Shown piece by piece: positions 38,466 through 46,568 of a stretch of 64,000 bases of DNA. This DNA is from Nocardia mangyaensis (GTDB lineage Bacteria > Actinomycetota > Actinomycetes > Mycobacteriales > Mycobacteriaceae). A model generated the notes under the pieces. That model worked only from the letters and a program-made list of their open reading frames with translations. It had not been told where the DNA came from and made no database searches. The number at the start of each line of letters is the position of its first letter. Within the stretch, counting starts at the first letter, position 1. Location of the stretch: NCBI RefSeq assembly GCF_001886715.1, contig NZ_CP018082.1, forward strand, positions 5,642,001 to 5,706,000, written 5' to 3'. The translations under genes were made by a program, and so were the position numbers.

Positions 38466-39098
38466 TCAACCGCGCGAGGCGCAGAGCAGGCCGTCACCGA
38501 TCGGGATCAGCACGCTGGTGAGTTCGGGGTTCTCCGCGATCGCGCGGGTGGCGGCGCGGACCGCCTGGGTGGCCGGATCACGTTGGGCCTGGTCCGGCAC
38601 GCGCCCGCCGAGCAGCGCGTTGTTGAGGATGAACGCACCGCCCTCGCGCAGCAGCCGCACGCCCTGCTCGACGTAGTGCGGGTGTTCCATCGGGGCGGCG
38701 TCGATGAAGACCAGGTCGTAGGCGCCGTCGGCCAGGCGGGGTAGGACGTCCAGGGCGCGACCGTTGATCAACCGGGTCCGCGCGGGAGCGATCTCGGCGG
38801 TGCGGAAGGCCTCCCTGGCCGCGCGCTGATGCTCGGGTTCGGAATCGATCGTGGTGAGCGTGCCGTCCTCGCGCATGCCGTCGAGCAGCCACAACCCGCT
38901 GATGCCCGCTCCGGTGCCCACTTCGACGACCGCGCGGGCGCCGAGCATCTGCGCGTACATGCTCAGCAGCGCGCCGACCGAGGCCGGGACGGGCGCGGCG
39001 CCCAACTCGGTGGCCCGCTCGCGCGCGTCGAGGAGGACTTCGTCCTCGACGACGGACTCCTCCACATAGGCCAGGTTCCGCTCCACGTTCGATGCCAC
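38466..39098 (-). CDS. O-methyltransferase (Rv1220c-like)
   Basis: The 210-residue class I SAM methyltransferase is of the COMT/caffeoyl-CoA type. Motif I VVEVGTGAGISGLWLLDGM (about 58-76), the acidic TLTTIDSEPEHQ, and the metal-binding Asp in YDLVFIDAAPMEHPHYVEQG then ILNNALLGG are visible. Substrate unknown. The GTG at 39098 has TAGCCT (39106-39111) 7 bases upstream. It is divergent from sigE across a 372-base gap, an arrangement kept from mycobacteria. Confidence 0.9.
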   Translation of the reverse strand: MASNVERNLAYVEESVVEDEVLLDARERATELGAAPVPASVGALLSMYAQMLGARAVVEVGTGAGISGLWLLDGMREDGTLTTIDSEPEHQRAAREAFRTAEIAPARTRLINGRALDVLPRLADGAYDLVFIDAAPMEHPHYVEQGVRLLREGGAFILNNALLGGRVPDQAQRDPATQAVRAATRAIAENPELTSVLIPIGDGLLCASRG

Positions 39099-39470
39099 AG
39101 CTATGAGGCTAAGCCACCGACCCCTCCCGTGTATTCAGCGAAGGCGCTGATCGGGGCAAGTGTCGTACTCCGTCCGAAAAATTGCCCGAAGTTTGCGGAT
39201 CGGTCACAACCCATCCCGAACTGCTGCTTTTCCCCAGTTGGCGGGTTTAGGCTCGAGGACGGCCAGGATTCTCAGGTCCCCCTCAGGGTCTCCACACCTG
39301 ACCCATACCAGGGCAGGAAATAGTTGCCCTATCAAGGCCAGCCGATCGCGGCGGGCACGAGGCACGGGAACAACCGCACACAGTTGCTGGTTGATTCCGA
39401 CAGCAAGGTTCGCTGACCCGGACCGGCAGGTTTCGTGCCAGCGGTCCCGAGTAGGAGGTGTCCCATTCCG
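39099..39470 (+). promoter_or_regulatory. sigE upstream regulatory region
   Basis: This is a gene-free gap of 372 bases. It holds the leaderless promoter of the O-methyltransferase at the left end; a direct repeat CTCAGG-N5-CTCAGG (39271-39276, 39282-39287) with an 11-base period, typical of an OmpR-type response regulator site; an ECF-like promoter GGGAAC (39367-39372)-N18-GTT (39391-39393); and GGAGG (39454-39458). In mycobacteria sigE is controlled by MprA and by itself, so these elements are sensible candidates, but the regulators are inferred. Confidence 0.5.
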
Positions 39471-40127
39471 ATGGTAGACACGGCGCGTCCCAACGCTCCA
39501 CTGCCCGATCACACTCTCCCCGCCGATCTCGACGCCGACCAGCTCGACGAACTCTCCGGCACCGCGGCCTTCGACGCCACCGGCGACCGCGCGGTCATGC
39601 CCTCCTGGGACGAACTGGTCCGTGAACACGCCGACCGGGTGTACCGGCTGGCCTATCGCCTCTCCGGCGACGCGCAGGACGCCGAGGACCTGACCCAGGA
39701 CACCTTCATCCGGGTGTTCCGCTCGCTGCAGAACTACCAACCCGGCACCTTCGAGGGCTGGCTGCACCGCATCACCACCAATCTGTTCCTCGACATGGTC
39801 CGCCGCCGCAACCGCATCCGGATGGAAGCGCTGCCCGAGGACTACGACCGTGTTCCCGCCGAGGGGCCCACACCCGAGGACGCCTACCACGACGCGCGCC
39901 TCGACCCCGACCTGCAGAAAGCACTCGACGCGCTGGCGCCGGAGTTCCGCGCCGCGGTGGTCCTGTGCGACATCGAGGGCCTGTCCTACGAGGAGATCGG
40001 CGCGACGCTGGGCGTGAAGCTCGGCACCGTGCGCAGCCGGATCCATCGCGGGCGCCAGGCACTGCGCGAGTACCTTGCGCATAATGGAAGTGAGCAGCGG
40101 TACTCCGCTGACGCCTACGCAGGGTGA
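39471..40127 (+). CDS. sigE: ECF RNA polymerase sigma factor SigE
   Basis: The 218-residue group 4 sigma factor has a 40-residue acidic N-terminal extension, region 2 ([20 protein letters not shown] and [17 protein letters not shown], about 46-90) and region 4 ([20 protein letters not shown] then [20 protein letters not shown], about 140-195). It matches mycobacterial SigE (Rv1221), the envelope-stress sigma. The ATG at 39471 lies 12 bases after GGAGG; an ATT at 39465 lies 6 bases after it, and upstream in-frame GTGs exist, so start choice may be complex, as reported for mycobacterial sigE. It is followed by a small ORF, rseA, htrA and tatB. Confidence 0.93.
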   Translation: MVDTARPNAPLPDHTLPADLDADQLDELSGTAAFDATGDRAVMPSWDELVREHADRVYRLAYRLSGDAQDAEDLTQDTFIRVFRSLQNYQPGTFEGWLHRITTNLFLDMVRRRNRIRMEALPEDYDRVPAEGPTPEDAYHDARLDPDLQKALDALAPEFRAAVVLCDIEGLSYEEIGATLGVKLGTVRSRIHRGRQALREYLAHNGSEQRYSADAYAG

Positions 40128-40187
40128 CGCCGGGTTCCGGCATCATCAGGCTTCTCGGTTGATGTCGGTCGGAAGGAAGAACTCCGC

Positions 40188-40268
40188 ATGAGCGAGCGCA
40201 GCGAGCGGCAGACGAACACGGCCGTGCCCACGGTCGTGCCGGAACCGAGCGTCGAGGTGCGGGCATGA
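40188..40268 (+). CDS. 26-residue ORF coupled to rseA
   Basis: The ATG at 40188 follows GGAAGGAAGA (strong ribosome site, 7 bases away) and encodes a 26-residue peptide beginning MSERSERQTNTAVPTV. Its TGA (40266-40268) overlaps the rseA ATG (40265-40267) as ATGA. rseA itself has no better ribosome site. I read it as a translated leader that sets anti-sigma output by termination-reinitiation. The AGCGAGCGCAGCGAGC core is a common low-complexity sequence in mycolata, so the peptide itself may not matter. Confidence 0.5.
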   Translation: MSERSERQTNTAVPTVVPEPSVEVRA

Positions 40269-40627
40269 GTGTGGACCACAGCGCCTCGGGTCGTACCCCC
40301 CGCTTTCAGCCCACCGAGCACCTGGCCAGCGAGGCGATCGCAGCCTATGTCGACGGTGAGCTGCGCATGAACGCGTATCTGCGTGCCGCCCAGCACATCT
40401 CGGCCTGCCCCGAGTGCGCGGCCGAGGTCGACGCCCAGCAGCAGGCGCGCATCGCGCTGCGCCGGGCCACCGAGATCGACGTGCCGCGCAGCCTGCACGA
40501 CAGCCTCACCCGCATTCCGCTGGCCGAGCTCCCCGGCGCCGAACCGCCGCGCCGGAACGAGGCATTTCTCGGTTTCCTCACCGATTCCTTCACCGCGACC
40601 CGGTGGACAACCTGGCGGCGCAAGTAG
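40265..40627 (+). CDS. rseA: Anti-sigma-E factor RseA
   Basis: The 120-residue zinc-associated anti-sigma protein carries the ZAS motif: LASEAIAAYVDGELRMNAYL then HISACPECAAEVDAQ (HxxxCxxC, about 42-50). There is no membrane helix, as in Rv1222, which is soluble and regulated by phosphorylation and ClpC1P2 degradation in mycobacteria. It binds SigE. Its start overlaps the 26-residue ORF, and htrA begins 11 bases after its stop. ClpS is encoded in the same window but in a separate operon. Confidence 0.92.
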   Translation: MSVDHSASGRTPRFQPTEHLASEAIAAYVDGELRMNAYLRAAQHISACPECAAEVDAQQQARIALRRATEIDVPRSLHDSLTRIPLAELPGAEPPRRNEAFLGFLTDSFTATRWTTWRRK

Positions 40628-40637
40628 AGTCACGGAC

Positions 40638-42170
40638 GTGACAGGCGAATCGACGAATTCCGGATCGGCCGAGCACTCGGATTCGGGGGACAACCGAGGC
40701 AATCTGCGGCCCTCCGACGCGCCGACCCTCGGCCCGCGCCCGGTGTACCGGCCCCACATCGACAGCCATACCGCGCGCGCGTTCCGTCGCCCGAACGGCC
40801 AGTCCGGTTCGTTCGGTCCGCACGACCCACAGCGGCCGGGCGCCACGCCCGCCGACCAGGCGAGCACCCAGCGCCCGCCCGACGGCGTGCTGGCCGAGGC
40901 CTTCGCCCGGCCCGACGGCTCCGACGAGCTGCTGCAGCGCGAACCCGACGCCGACCAGTCGCGTACCGCCGTCGCGGGTCCGGTCGACCCGTGGCGCGAT
41001 CCGGACGCCGCAGCCCGGCTCGGTGCCCCCGCGGTGAAGACCACGCCCGACGAGCGCCTGCCCGTCGCTCCCCAGCTGACCGCGCGCGAGGTGCTGTTCG
41101 GTTCCCGGGTCGCGCCCAAGGCGCTCGCCCTGCTGGCCGTGCTCGCGCTCGCGATCGCTCTCGTCGGCGGACTGGTCGGGCGGATCACCGCCGAGACCGC
41201 CTCCACGCTCACCTCGCGCAAGGTGACCCTGGACCAGAGCTCGGGCATCGAGACCCCGCACAGCCCGATCGCCGCCGTCGCCGACGCGGTGCTGCCCTCG
41301 GTCGTGTCGATCCGGGCCACCGCGGGCGACAACGGAGCGACCGGTTCCGGCGTAGTGGTCGACGGCGCAGGTTACATCGTCACCAACAACCACGTGATCT
41401 CGATAGCCGCGACCGACAAGTCCGGCCGGTCCGCCATCCAGGTGCAGTTCTCCGACGGCACCCGGGTGCCCGCCCAGATCGTCGGCCGTGATCCCAAGAC
41501 CGACCTCGCGGTGCTCAAGGTCGAGGCCAAGAACCTCACCGTGGCCGATCTGGGCCGCTCCGACGACGTGCAGGTCGGCGACGAGGTGCTGGCGATCGGT
41601 TCGCCGCTCGAGCTGAGCAAGACCGTCACCTCCGGAATCGTCAGCGCACTACACCGCCCTGTCAAGCTGGGTGGGGAGGGCACCGACACCAAGGCCGTCA
41701 TCGATGCCGTGCAGACCGATGCCGCGATCAATCCCGGCAATTCCGGTGGCGCCCTGGTGGATATGGAAGGCCGGGTGATCGGCATCAACACCGCCATTCG
41801 CACCGATGGCGGCGGCTCGATCGGCCTCGGCTTCGCCATCCCGGTCGACGTGATGCAGAACGTCGCCCAGACGCTGATCCGCGACGGCCAGATGCACCAC
41901 GCCACCATGCGCCTGTCCGTCCGCACCACAACGGTGGCCAACGACGTGATGAGCGGCGCCGAGGTGGCCGATCTCACCCCCGGCGGTCCGGCCGCCCGCG
42001 CCGGCATCGGCGAGGGCGACGTGATCGTCCGGGTCGGCGACCGCGAGGTGACCAGCGCCGACGAGTTCACCGTGGCCGAGCAGCTGCAGGAGATCGGTGA
42101 GACGGTGAACGTGCGGTTGATCCGTGATGGCAGGCAGGTAGACGTGCCGGTCACCCTCGAATCCGACTGA
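40638..42170 (+). CDS. htrA: HtrA-like membrane serine protease
   Basis: The 510-residue protein has a long disordered cytoplasmic N-terminus (about 1-155, Pro/Asp/Arg rich), one membrane helix (about 162-181), a trypsin-like domain with His252 (TNNHV), Asp289 (KTDLAVL) and Ser369 (NPGNSGGALVD), and a PDZ domain (about 425-508; VADLTPGGPAARAGIGEGDV). This matches Rv1223 (HtrA/DegP). It likely degrades misfolded proteins outside the membrane under SigE control. The GTG at 40638 is chosen over the ORF extension inside rseA. Confidence 0.93.
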   Translation: MTGESTNSGSAEHSDSGDNRGNLRPSDAPTLGPRPVYRPHIDSHTARAFRRPNGQSGSFGPHDPQRPGATPADQASTQRPPDGVLAEAFARPDGSDELLQREPDADQSRTAVAGPVDPWRDPDAAARLGAPAVKTTPDERLPVAPQLTAREVLFGSRVAPKALALLAVLALAIALVGGLVGRITAETASTLTSRKVTLDQSSGIETPHSPIAAVADAVLPSVVSIRATAGDNGATGSGVVVDGAGYIVTNNHVISIAATDKSGRSAIQVQFSDGTRVPAQIVGRDPKTDLAVLKVEAKNLTVADLGRSDDVQVGDEVLAIGSPLELSKTVTSGIVSALHRPVKLGGEGTDTKAVIDAVQTDAAINPGNSGGALVDMEGRVIGINTAIRTDGGGSIGLGFAIPVDVMQNVAQTLIRDGQMHHATMRLSVRTTTVANDVMSGAEVADLTPGGPAARAGIGEGDVIVRVGDREVTSADEFTVAEQLQEIGETVNVRLIRDGRQVDVPVTLESD

Positions 42171-42202
42171 GCTGCGGCGACGCGTTCCGGTAGCCTTGAT
42201 CC

Positions 42203-42622
42203 GTGTTCAGCAACATCGGCTGGGGCGAGATGATGATTCTGCTCGTCGCCGCCCTCGTGATCCTCGGCCCGGAGCGCCTGCCCGGCGCTGTCCGCTGGAC
42301 TGTCGATTCTCTGCGCCAGGTCCGCGACTACGCCAGCGGCGCGACCACGCAGCTCAAGCAGGAACTCGGCCCGGAGTTCGACGATCTGCGCAAGCCGCTG
42401 GCCCAGCTGAACGAGCTGCGCGCGATGAGCCCGCGCGCGGCGGTGACCAAACACCTGCTCGGCGGTGACGATTCGGTGCTGCGCGACCTGGAGAGCGCCG
42501 TGCCGGACAAGCAGCAGTTGTTCGGCACCAGCAGCGGTATGCCGGAGATGCTCGCGAAGCCGTCGCTGCAGAAGCCGCTGGACCGCAACGAGCGCCCACC
42601 GATCGACTTCGACGCGACCTGA
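42203..42622 (+). CDS. tatB: Twin-arginine translocase subunit TatB
   Basis: The 139-residue protein has the TatB hallmark [20 protein letters not shown] then GPERLP (transmembrane helix, short hinge, amphipathic helix [17 protein letters not shown]) and a charged tail. With TatA/TatC elsewhere it exports folded proteins; the cholesterol oxidase at 61611-63248 carries a Tat signal and is one likely client. The GTG at 42203 has TAGCCT (42191-42196) 6 bases upstream. It follows htrA, as Rv1224 does. Confidence 0.94.
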   Translation: MFSNIGWGEMMILLVAALVILGPERLPGAVRWTVDSLRQVRDYASGATTQLKQELGPEFDDLRKPLAQLNELRAMSPRAAVTKHLLGGDDSVLRDLESAVPDKQQLFGTSSGMPEMLAKPSLQKPLDRNERPPIDFDAT

Positions 42623-42789
42623 CCGCGGAACACACCGCACGGTCGTCATTTGCCACATGATCGCGCGTCCGCGTGATGATCTCGACGACCTCGCCCTATT
42701 GGGATTGCCGACAATCCGGCGCGACAGCCCTTGTGGCGCAAGACAGTTGGATGTCAAGCGTTATAGACACGGAATGCTGTCGAGCTGTC

Positions 42790-42795
42790 TAGACT
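42790..42795 (+). promoter_or_regulatory. -10 hexamer of the HTH-protein gene
   Basis: TAGACT ends 6 bases before the ATG at 42802. The 174-base gap after tatB (42628-42801) has no other recognisable element apart from lower GC. Confidence 0.5.
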
Positions 42796-42801
42796 TCGCA
42801 C

Positions 42802-43659
42802 ATGTCGGCCGATGACGTGGCACGAGTATTCGCGATCGAAGACAAGGTCGAGAGGCTCAAGGCGGCCACCGAAGGGGTGGCGGCTGCTCAGCAGACCATC
42901 AACGAACTCACCCGGATCAGGCGCGCCGTGATCCGCGAACTCCACGCCGACGGCTGGACGTTCGCCCGGATCGGCGCCGCGGCGGGACTCTCCCGCGCGC
43001 GCATCCACCAGGTGAGCACCCAGGGGCCCGTGCCCGAGGGACTGTTCTTCGGGCATGGTTCGCTGACAGTCCTCGCCCCTGAGGTCCGCGCGGGCAGGCT
43101 GCTGGGCGCACCCGACCCCGCGGCGGCCGAGCGCCTCGCCGAGCTGTTGCGGCAACTGGGCTTCGCCGCCACCGTGGAGACCTTCCTGCCCGGCCGGCCG
43201 GTAGACCTCAACCGCGACGGCTTGGTGATCCTGGGCGGCCCCGAGCTCTCACCGAGCCTGCGCCAACTCGTGGTGGCCGATCCGCGCCTGCGCCGGACCG
43301 TCACCCGGGCCGGGGACACCCGTCGCGGCATCGAGGACCGCGCCGCGCGCCGGGTCTACCGGCCCGGCGGCACCGAACCACACGACATCGCCTACCTGGC
43401 CCGCCTGCCCCGGCCGGACCGGCGCGGCAGCATCATGGTGATCGACGGCCTGCACCCGCCGGGCTCGCTGGGTGCGATCCGATTGCTGGCCACCCGGCTC
43501 GCCACCCTGCACGAGCGGGCGAGCACGCATCTATTCTCGGTTCTCATCGCCGTGCGCTACGACCGGACCACCGGCGAACCGATCGACGCGGATTTGCTCA
43601 CCCCGGTCTATCGGCACGAAACCGACTCACGGTTGGCTACGACCCGTGTTCGTCCATAG
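42802..43659 (+). CDS. HTH protein with uncharacterised C-terminal domain
   Basis: The 285-residue protein has two visible parts. Residues about 1-80 form a short coiled helix (VERLKAATEGVAAAQQTINE) and a sigma-70-region-4/Xre-like HTH (WTFARIGAAAGLSRARIHQV). Residues about 100-285 form an alpha/beta domain with LVILGGPELSPSLRQLV and, at the end, DIAYLARLPRP, MVIDGLHPPGSLGAIRLLAT. The second domain resembles a putative sensor domain (GGP... then DxxxxxRxP... GxHxxGTxGA) that I cannot name. A one-component regulator is a fair inference. Not part of the tatB transcript, as it has its own promoter. Confidence 0.72.
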   Translation: MSADDVARVFAIEDKVERLKAATEGVAAAQQTINELTRIRRAVIRELHADGWTFARIGAAAGLSRARIHQVSTQGPVPEGLFFGHGSLTVLAPEVRAGRLLGAPDPAAAERLAELLRQLGFAATVETFLPGRPVDLNRDGLVILGGPELSPSLRQLVVADPRLRRTVTRAGDTRRGIEDRAARRVYRPGGTEPHDIAYLARLPRPDRRGSIMVIDGLHPPGSLGAIRLLATRLATLHERASTHLFSVLIAVRYDRTTGEPIDADLLTPVYRHETDSRLATTRVRP

Positions 43660-43678
43660 TCTGATCTAAACTAACCAC

Positions 43679-43719
43679 ACTTTGTGATCTCCATCACTGT
43701 ATTGTTATGGATCACAAGT
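43679..43719. promoter_or_regulatory. CRP-like site and inverted repeat in an AT-rich promoter
   Basis: TGTGA-N6-TCACT (43683-43698) differs from the mycobacterial CRP consensus TGTGA-N6-TCACA at one base. It is nested in a larger inverted repeat, ACTTTGTGATC (43679-43689) with GATCACAAGT (43710-43719). The whole stretch 43660-43750 is notably AT-rich for this genome. Confidence 0.5.
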
Positions 43720-43775
43720 CGCCCGCGATGGTTAGATTGCTAGCGAGTAACCGAGTGTGAGTAGGTGAGCTTCAG

Positions 43776-44348
43776 ATGTCCTCGTCTCCCGAGGCCAGCG
43801 CGTGCCGGGTCCTGCCCGTCCGCGCGGCAGGTACACCGGATCCACGGCCTGTTCCCTCGTTCGATGCCGAACCGACCGCAGGCGAGGTCATCGTCGCCAC
43901 CCATCGCGTGACCTACAGCGACCGGTTGAAGGTATTCATCGGCCCGCACGAGGACGTCGACAGCTTCCTGCGCCCGCTGCGCCGGATGGACGGTCATCAG
44001 CGATACTCGCTCGATCTGACCGTGCTGCCCGAGCCGATGCCCGCCACGGAGGTCACCACGGCGGTGAGCACGGCCCGCGGCGATCTGGCCCTGCAGTGCG
44101 CCGGTTCCGCCGAAGCGATGACCCTGCAGCTACGCACGACGATCGACCATGTCACCCGGCGCTACACCCTCGGGTTCCCGGGTCACCGCCTCGGCCTGCC
44201 GACGGTGTACCTGCCCCATGGCGACGGCGACACCTACGTCTACGCCGAAGAGGTGTTCACCGCCGAGCACGCGGCCGAGATCTTCCGCGGCTTCTTCCGC
44301 GACAGCACAGTCTCCGAAGGGCTGCTGCGGCGCGAGATCCTCGACTGA
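43776..44348 (+). CDS. Conserved hypothetical protein
   Basis: The 190-residue soluble protein is not recognised. After a variable N-terminus (about 1-35) it reads EVIVATHRVTYSDRLKVFIG, YSLDLTVLPEPMPATEVTTA, ALQCAGSAEAMTLQLRT, then YVYAEEVFTAEHAAEIFRGF and ends GLLRREILD, a mixed alpha/beta pattern. The C-terminal EIFRGFFRDSTVSEGLLRRE stretch looks conserved rather than random. AGGTGAG precedes the ATG by about 7 bases. The CRP-like site and AT-rich promoter upstream suggest cAMP or nutrient control. Confidence 0.68.
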   Translation: MSSSPEASACRVLPVRAAGTPDPRPVPSFDAEPTAGEVIVATHRVTYSDRLKVFIGPHEDVDSFLRPLRRMDGHQRYSLDLTVLPEPMPATEVTTAVSTARGDLALQCAGSAEAMTLQLRTTIDHVTRRYTLGFPGHRLGLPTVYLPHGDGDTYVYAEEVFTAEHAAEIFRGFFRDSTVSEGLLRREILD

Positions 44349-44441
44349 TCCGCGCTCGGCGCGCGCCCGTGCTCGGCGATAGCTAGGCTGGTCAGGACAG
44401 TCACAACGCCTCGACGGTGACTGTGGAGAGGCCGGTGTTCG

Positions 44442-45515
44442 ATGCGCGATGTCCTCGGGCAGCTGCTCGATCTGCTCGCCGATCAGCCGGTGGCCCTGGC
44501 CAGGATCGTCGACCGGACCGGTGCGAGCCCGCGCGATACCGGGGCCGCGATGGCGGTGACCGGAGACGGCCGGGTCATCGGATCGCTGTCGGGCGGGTGC
44601 GTCGAATCGGCGGTCCTCACCGCCGCCGCCCAGGTACTGCTGGACGGCCAGGCGAGCCTGGAGCGTTTCGCCGCGGCCGACGAACTCGCGGTCGGCCTGC
44701 CGTGCGGCGGCGAGATCGAAGTCTTCGTCGAGCGCCTCGACCACACCGATCTGCCCCGCCTGCGCGCACTGGACGCCGCGCTGGCCGCGCACCGCCCGGC
44801 CGCCTACGCCACCACCCTCGAATCCGCTCCCGACCGGTTACTCCTGTACCCCGGCCAGCGGGCGCCGTGGCGCGATCTGGACCAGGATGCCGCCGCCCTG
44901 CTCGCCGCGGGCCACAGCGGACTCATCGGGGCCCAGGACTGTACGCCGGAGGCCGCGACCCGTCCGCGCACCTTCGTCCAGGTCTTCGGCTCCCCCGCCC
45001 GGATGATCCTGGCGGGCGCCAACGACTACGCCCGGGCCCTCACTGTTGCCGCGGCCCAGCTCGGCTACCGCGTCACCGTCGTCGACGCCCGCGAAACCTT
45101 CACCACCCCGGCCCGATTCCCCGCCGCCGACGAGGTCGTGGTCGACTGGCCACACCGCTATCTGAAGGCCGAACATCGCGCGGGCCGCATCGACGAGCGC
45201 ACCGTGGTCTGCGTTCTCACCCATGACCCGAAGTTCGATGTCCCGATGCTGGTTTCCGCCCTGCGCCTACCCGCGATCGGCTTCCTCGGCGCGCTGGGTT
45301 CGCGCCGAGCCCACACCGACCGCGCCCGACGGCTGCGCGAAGCGGGCCTGCCCGCGGGCGAGATCGCCCGTGTCCGCAGCCCCCTCGGCCTGGACCTGGG
45401 TGCGCACACTCCCGAGGAAACCGCGATCTCCATCCTGGCCCAGGTACTCGCCGAGCGCGCAAACGCCTCGGCACTGGCGCTTTCAGAGCTGACCGGACCC
45501 ATCCACGCCCGCTGA
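44442..45515 (+). CDS. XdhC/CoxF-family protein
   Basis: The 357-residue protein has an N-terminal XdhC/CoxI domain (about 10-95) with DGRVIGSLSGGCVESAVL and VGLPCGGEIEVFVERL, and a C-terminal Rossmann-like domain (about 185-345) with VFGSPARMILAGANDYARAL, VTVVDARETFTTP and LGALGSRRAHTDRARRL. Family members insert or sulfurate molybdenum cofactor in xanthine dehydrogenase or CO dehydrogenase. No such molybdoenzyme is in this window, so the client is elsewhere. GGAGAGG lies about 10 bases before the ATG. It ends 66 bases before a perfect hairpin. Confidence 0.88.
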   Translation: MRDVLGQLLDLLADQPVALARIVDRTGASPRDTGAAMAVTGDGRVIGSLSGGCVESAVLTAAAQVLLDGQASLERFAAADELAVGLPCGGEIEVFVERLDHTDLPRLRALDAALAAHRPAAYATTLESAPDRLLLYPGQRAPWRDLDQDAAALLAAGHSGLIGAQDCTPEAATRPRTFVQVFGSPARMILAGANDYARALTVAAAQLGYRVTVVDARETFTTPARFPAADEVVVDWPHRYLKAEHRAGRIDERTVVCVLTHDPKFDVPMLVSALRLPAIGFLGALGSRRAHTDRARRLREAGLPAGEIARVRSPLGLDLGAHTPEETAISILAQVLAERANASALALSELTGPIHAR

Positions 45516-45581
45516 ATCCGCCGGGCGTGGGGCGAGCCCATGGTGCGCACGAGTCCGAACAGCTTGCGCTGACCGGGGACA

Positions 45582-45625
45582 CGACGAAGGCGCCGCGTGG
45601 GGATACCCGCGCGGCGCCTTCGTCG
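45582..45625. terminator. Bidirectional terminator between XdhC gene and gpgS
   Basis: CGACGAAGGCGCCGCG pairs perfectly with CGCGGCGCCTTCGTCG (16 bp) around a 12-base loop, placed between two convergent stops. No T-run. Confidence 0.75.
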
Positions 45626-45629
45626 ACTG

Positions 45630-46568
45630 CTACGCCGCGACCTGTTCGGGGCGAAGGGTCTTCATCGGGGGACGGTCTTCGAGGGAGACCTCGGTGGAGT
45701 GGGCGATGAACTCGCCGCCGATCATCGGGAACTGGGTCAGGGCCGCGCCGGAGTCGGCGACGCCACTGCGGCGCAGGGCCGTGCCGAGGATCTGACGGCT
45801 CATCACGCCGAGGTCGGACAGCGGACGGTTGCGGTGGGTGCGCACGCCCAGGTTGACCTGGGTGATGGCGTCCATGCCCAGCTGGTCGTAGGTGTCGAGC
45901 AGCAGGCCGATCTCCACGCCGTAGCCGGGCGCGAAGGGGACGGCGGTGAGCAGTTCGCGGCTGCCCGCGTACTCGCCACCGAGCGGCTGCAGGACCTGGG
46001 CCAGTTCGGGGCGCAGCGCGGCCAGCAGGGGCCGGGCGACGAGCTCGGTCACCCGGCCGCCGCCGTTGGCGTCCACGGACTCGCCCTGGCGCAACGGGCG
46101 CCGGTAGTAGGCCTTCGACAGGTGCGTGCCCGGCGTGGTCAGCAGCGGGCCGAGCAGCTTGGGCACGAACGCCGGATCGGGGTCGATCAGGTCGGAGTCC
46201 ACGAAGGCGATGAGATCGCCGGTCGTGCAGGCCAGCGAGCGCCACAGCACCTCGCCCTTGCCGGGGAGCGGCTCGAGCTCGGGGACGGCTTCCTCGCGGG
46301 TGATCACCTCGGCACCGGCGGCGCGAGCGCGCTCGGCGGTGGCGTCGGTGGAGCCGGAGTCGAGCACGATCAGTTCGTCGACGAGCGTGCCGAGCAGCGG
46401 TTGAATACTGGCCACCACGGCGGCGACGGTGTCTTCCTCGTTCAGTGCGGGCAGCACCACCGAGACGGTGCGGCCCGCCTTGGCGGCGACGAGTTCGCGC
46501 ACCGCCCAGTCAGGGGTGTCCCAGGTGTGGGTAGTGGCCCAGGCGGGCTCGCGGTGTTGGATTTTCAT
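45630..46568 (-). CDS. gpgS: Glucosyl-3-phosphoglycerate synthase
   Basis: The 312-residue GT81/GT-A fold enzyme transfers glucose from (N)UDP-glucose to 3-phosphoglycerate, the first step to methylglucose lipopolysaccharide and a compatible solute. Motifs: VSVVLPALNEEDTVAAVV (nucleotide site), IVLDSGSTDATAE, LIAFVDSDLIDPDP (DxD-like), GEYAGSR and QVNLGVRTHRNRPL. Equivalent to Rv1208. Its ATG overlaps the folP2 stop by 4 bases (ATGA). It is the last gene of the minus-strand operon fadD6-folP2-gpgS. Confidence 0.94.
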   Translation of the reverse strand: MKIQHREPAWATTHTWDTPDWAVRELVAAKAGRTVSVVLPALNEEDTVAAVVASIQPLLGTLVDELIVLDSGSTDATAERARAAGAEVITREEAVPELEPLPGKGEVLWRSLACTTGDLIAFVDSDLIDPDPAFVPKLLGPLLTTPGTHLSKAYYRRPLRQGESVDANGGGRVTELVARPLLAALRPELAQVLQPLGGEYAGSRELLTAVPFAPGYGVEIGLLLDTYDQLGMDAITQVNLGVRTHRNRPLSDLGVMSRQILGTALRRSGVADSGAALTQFPMIGGEFIAHSTEVSLEDRPPMKTLRPEQVAA

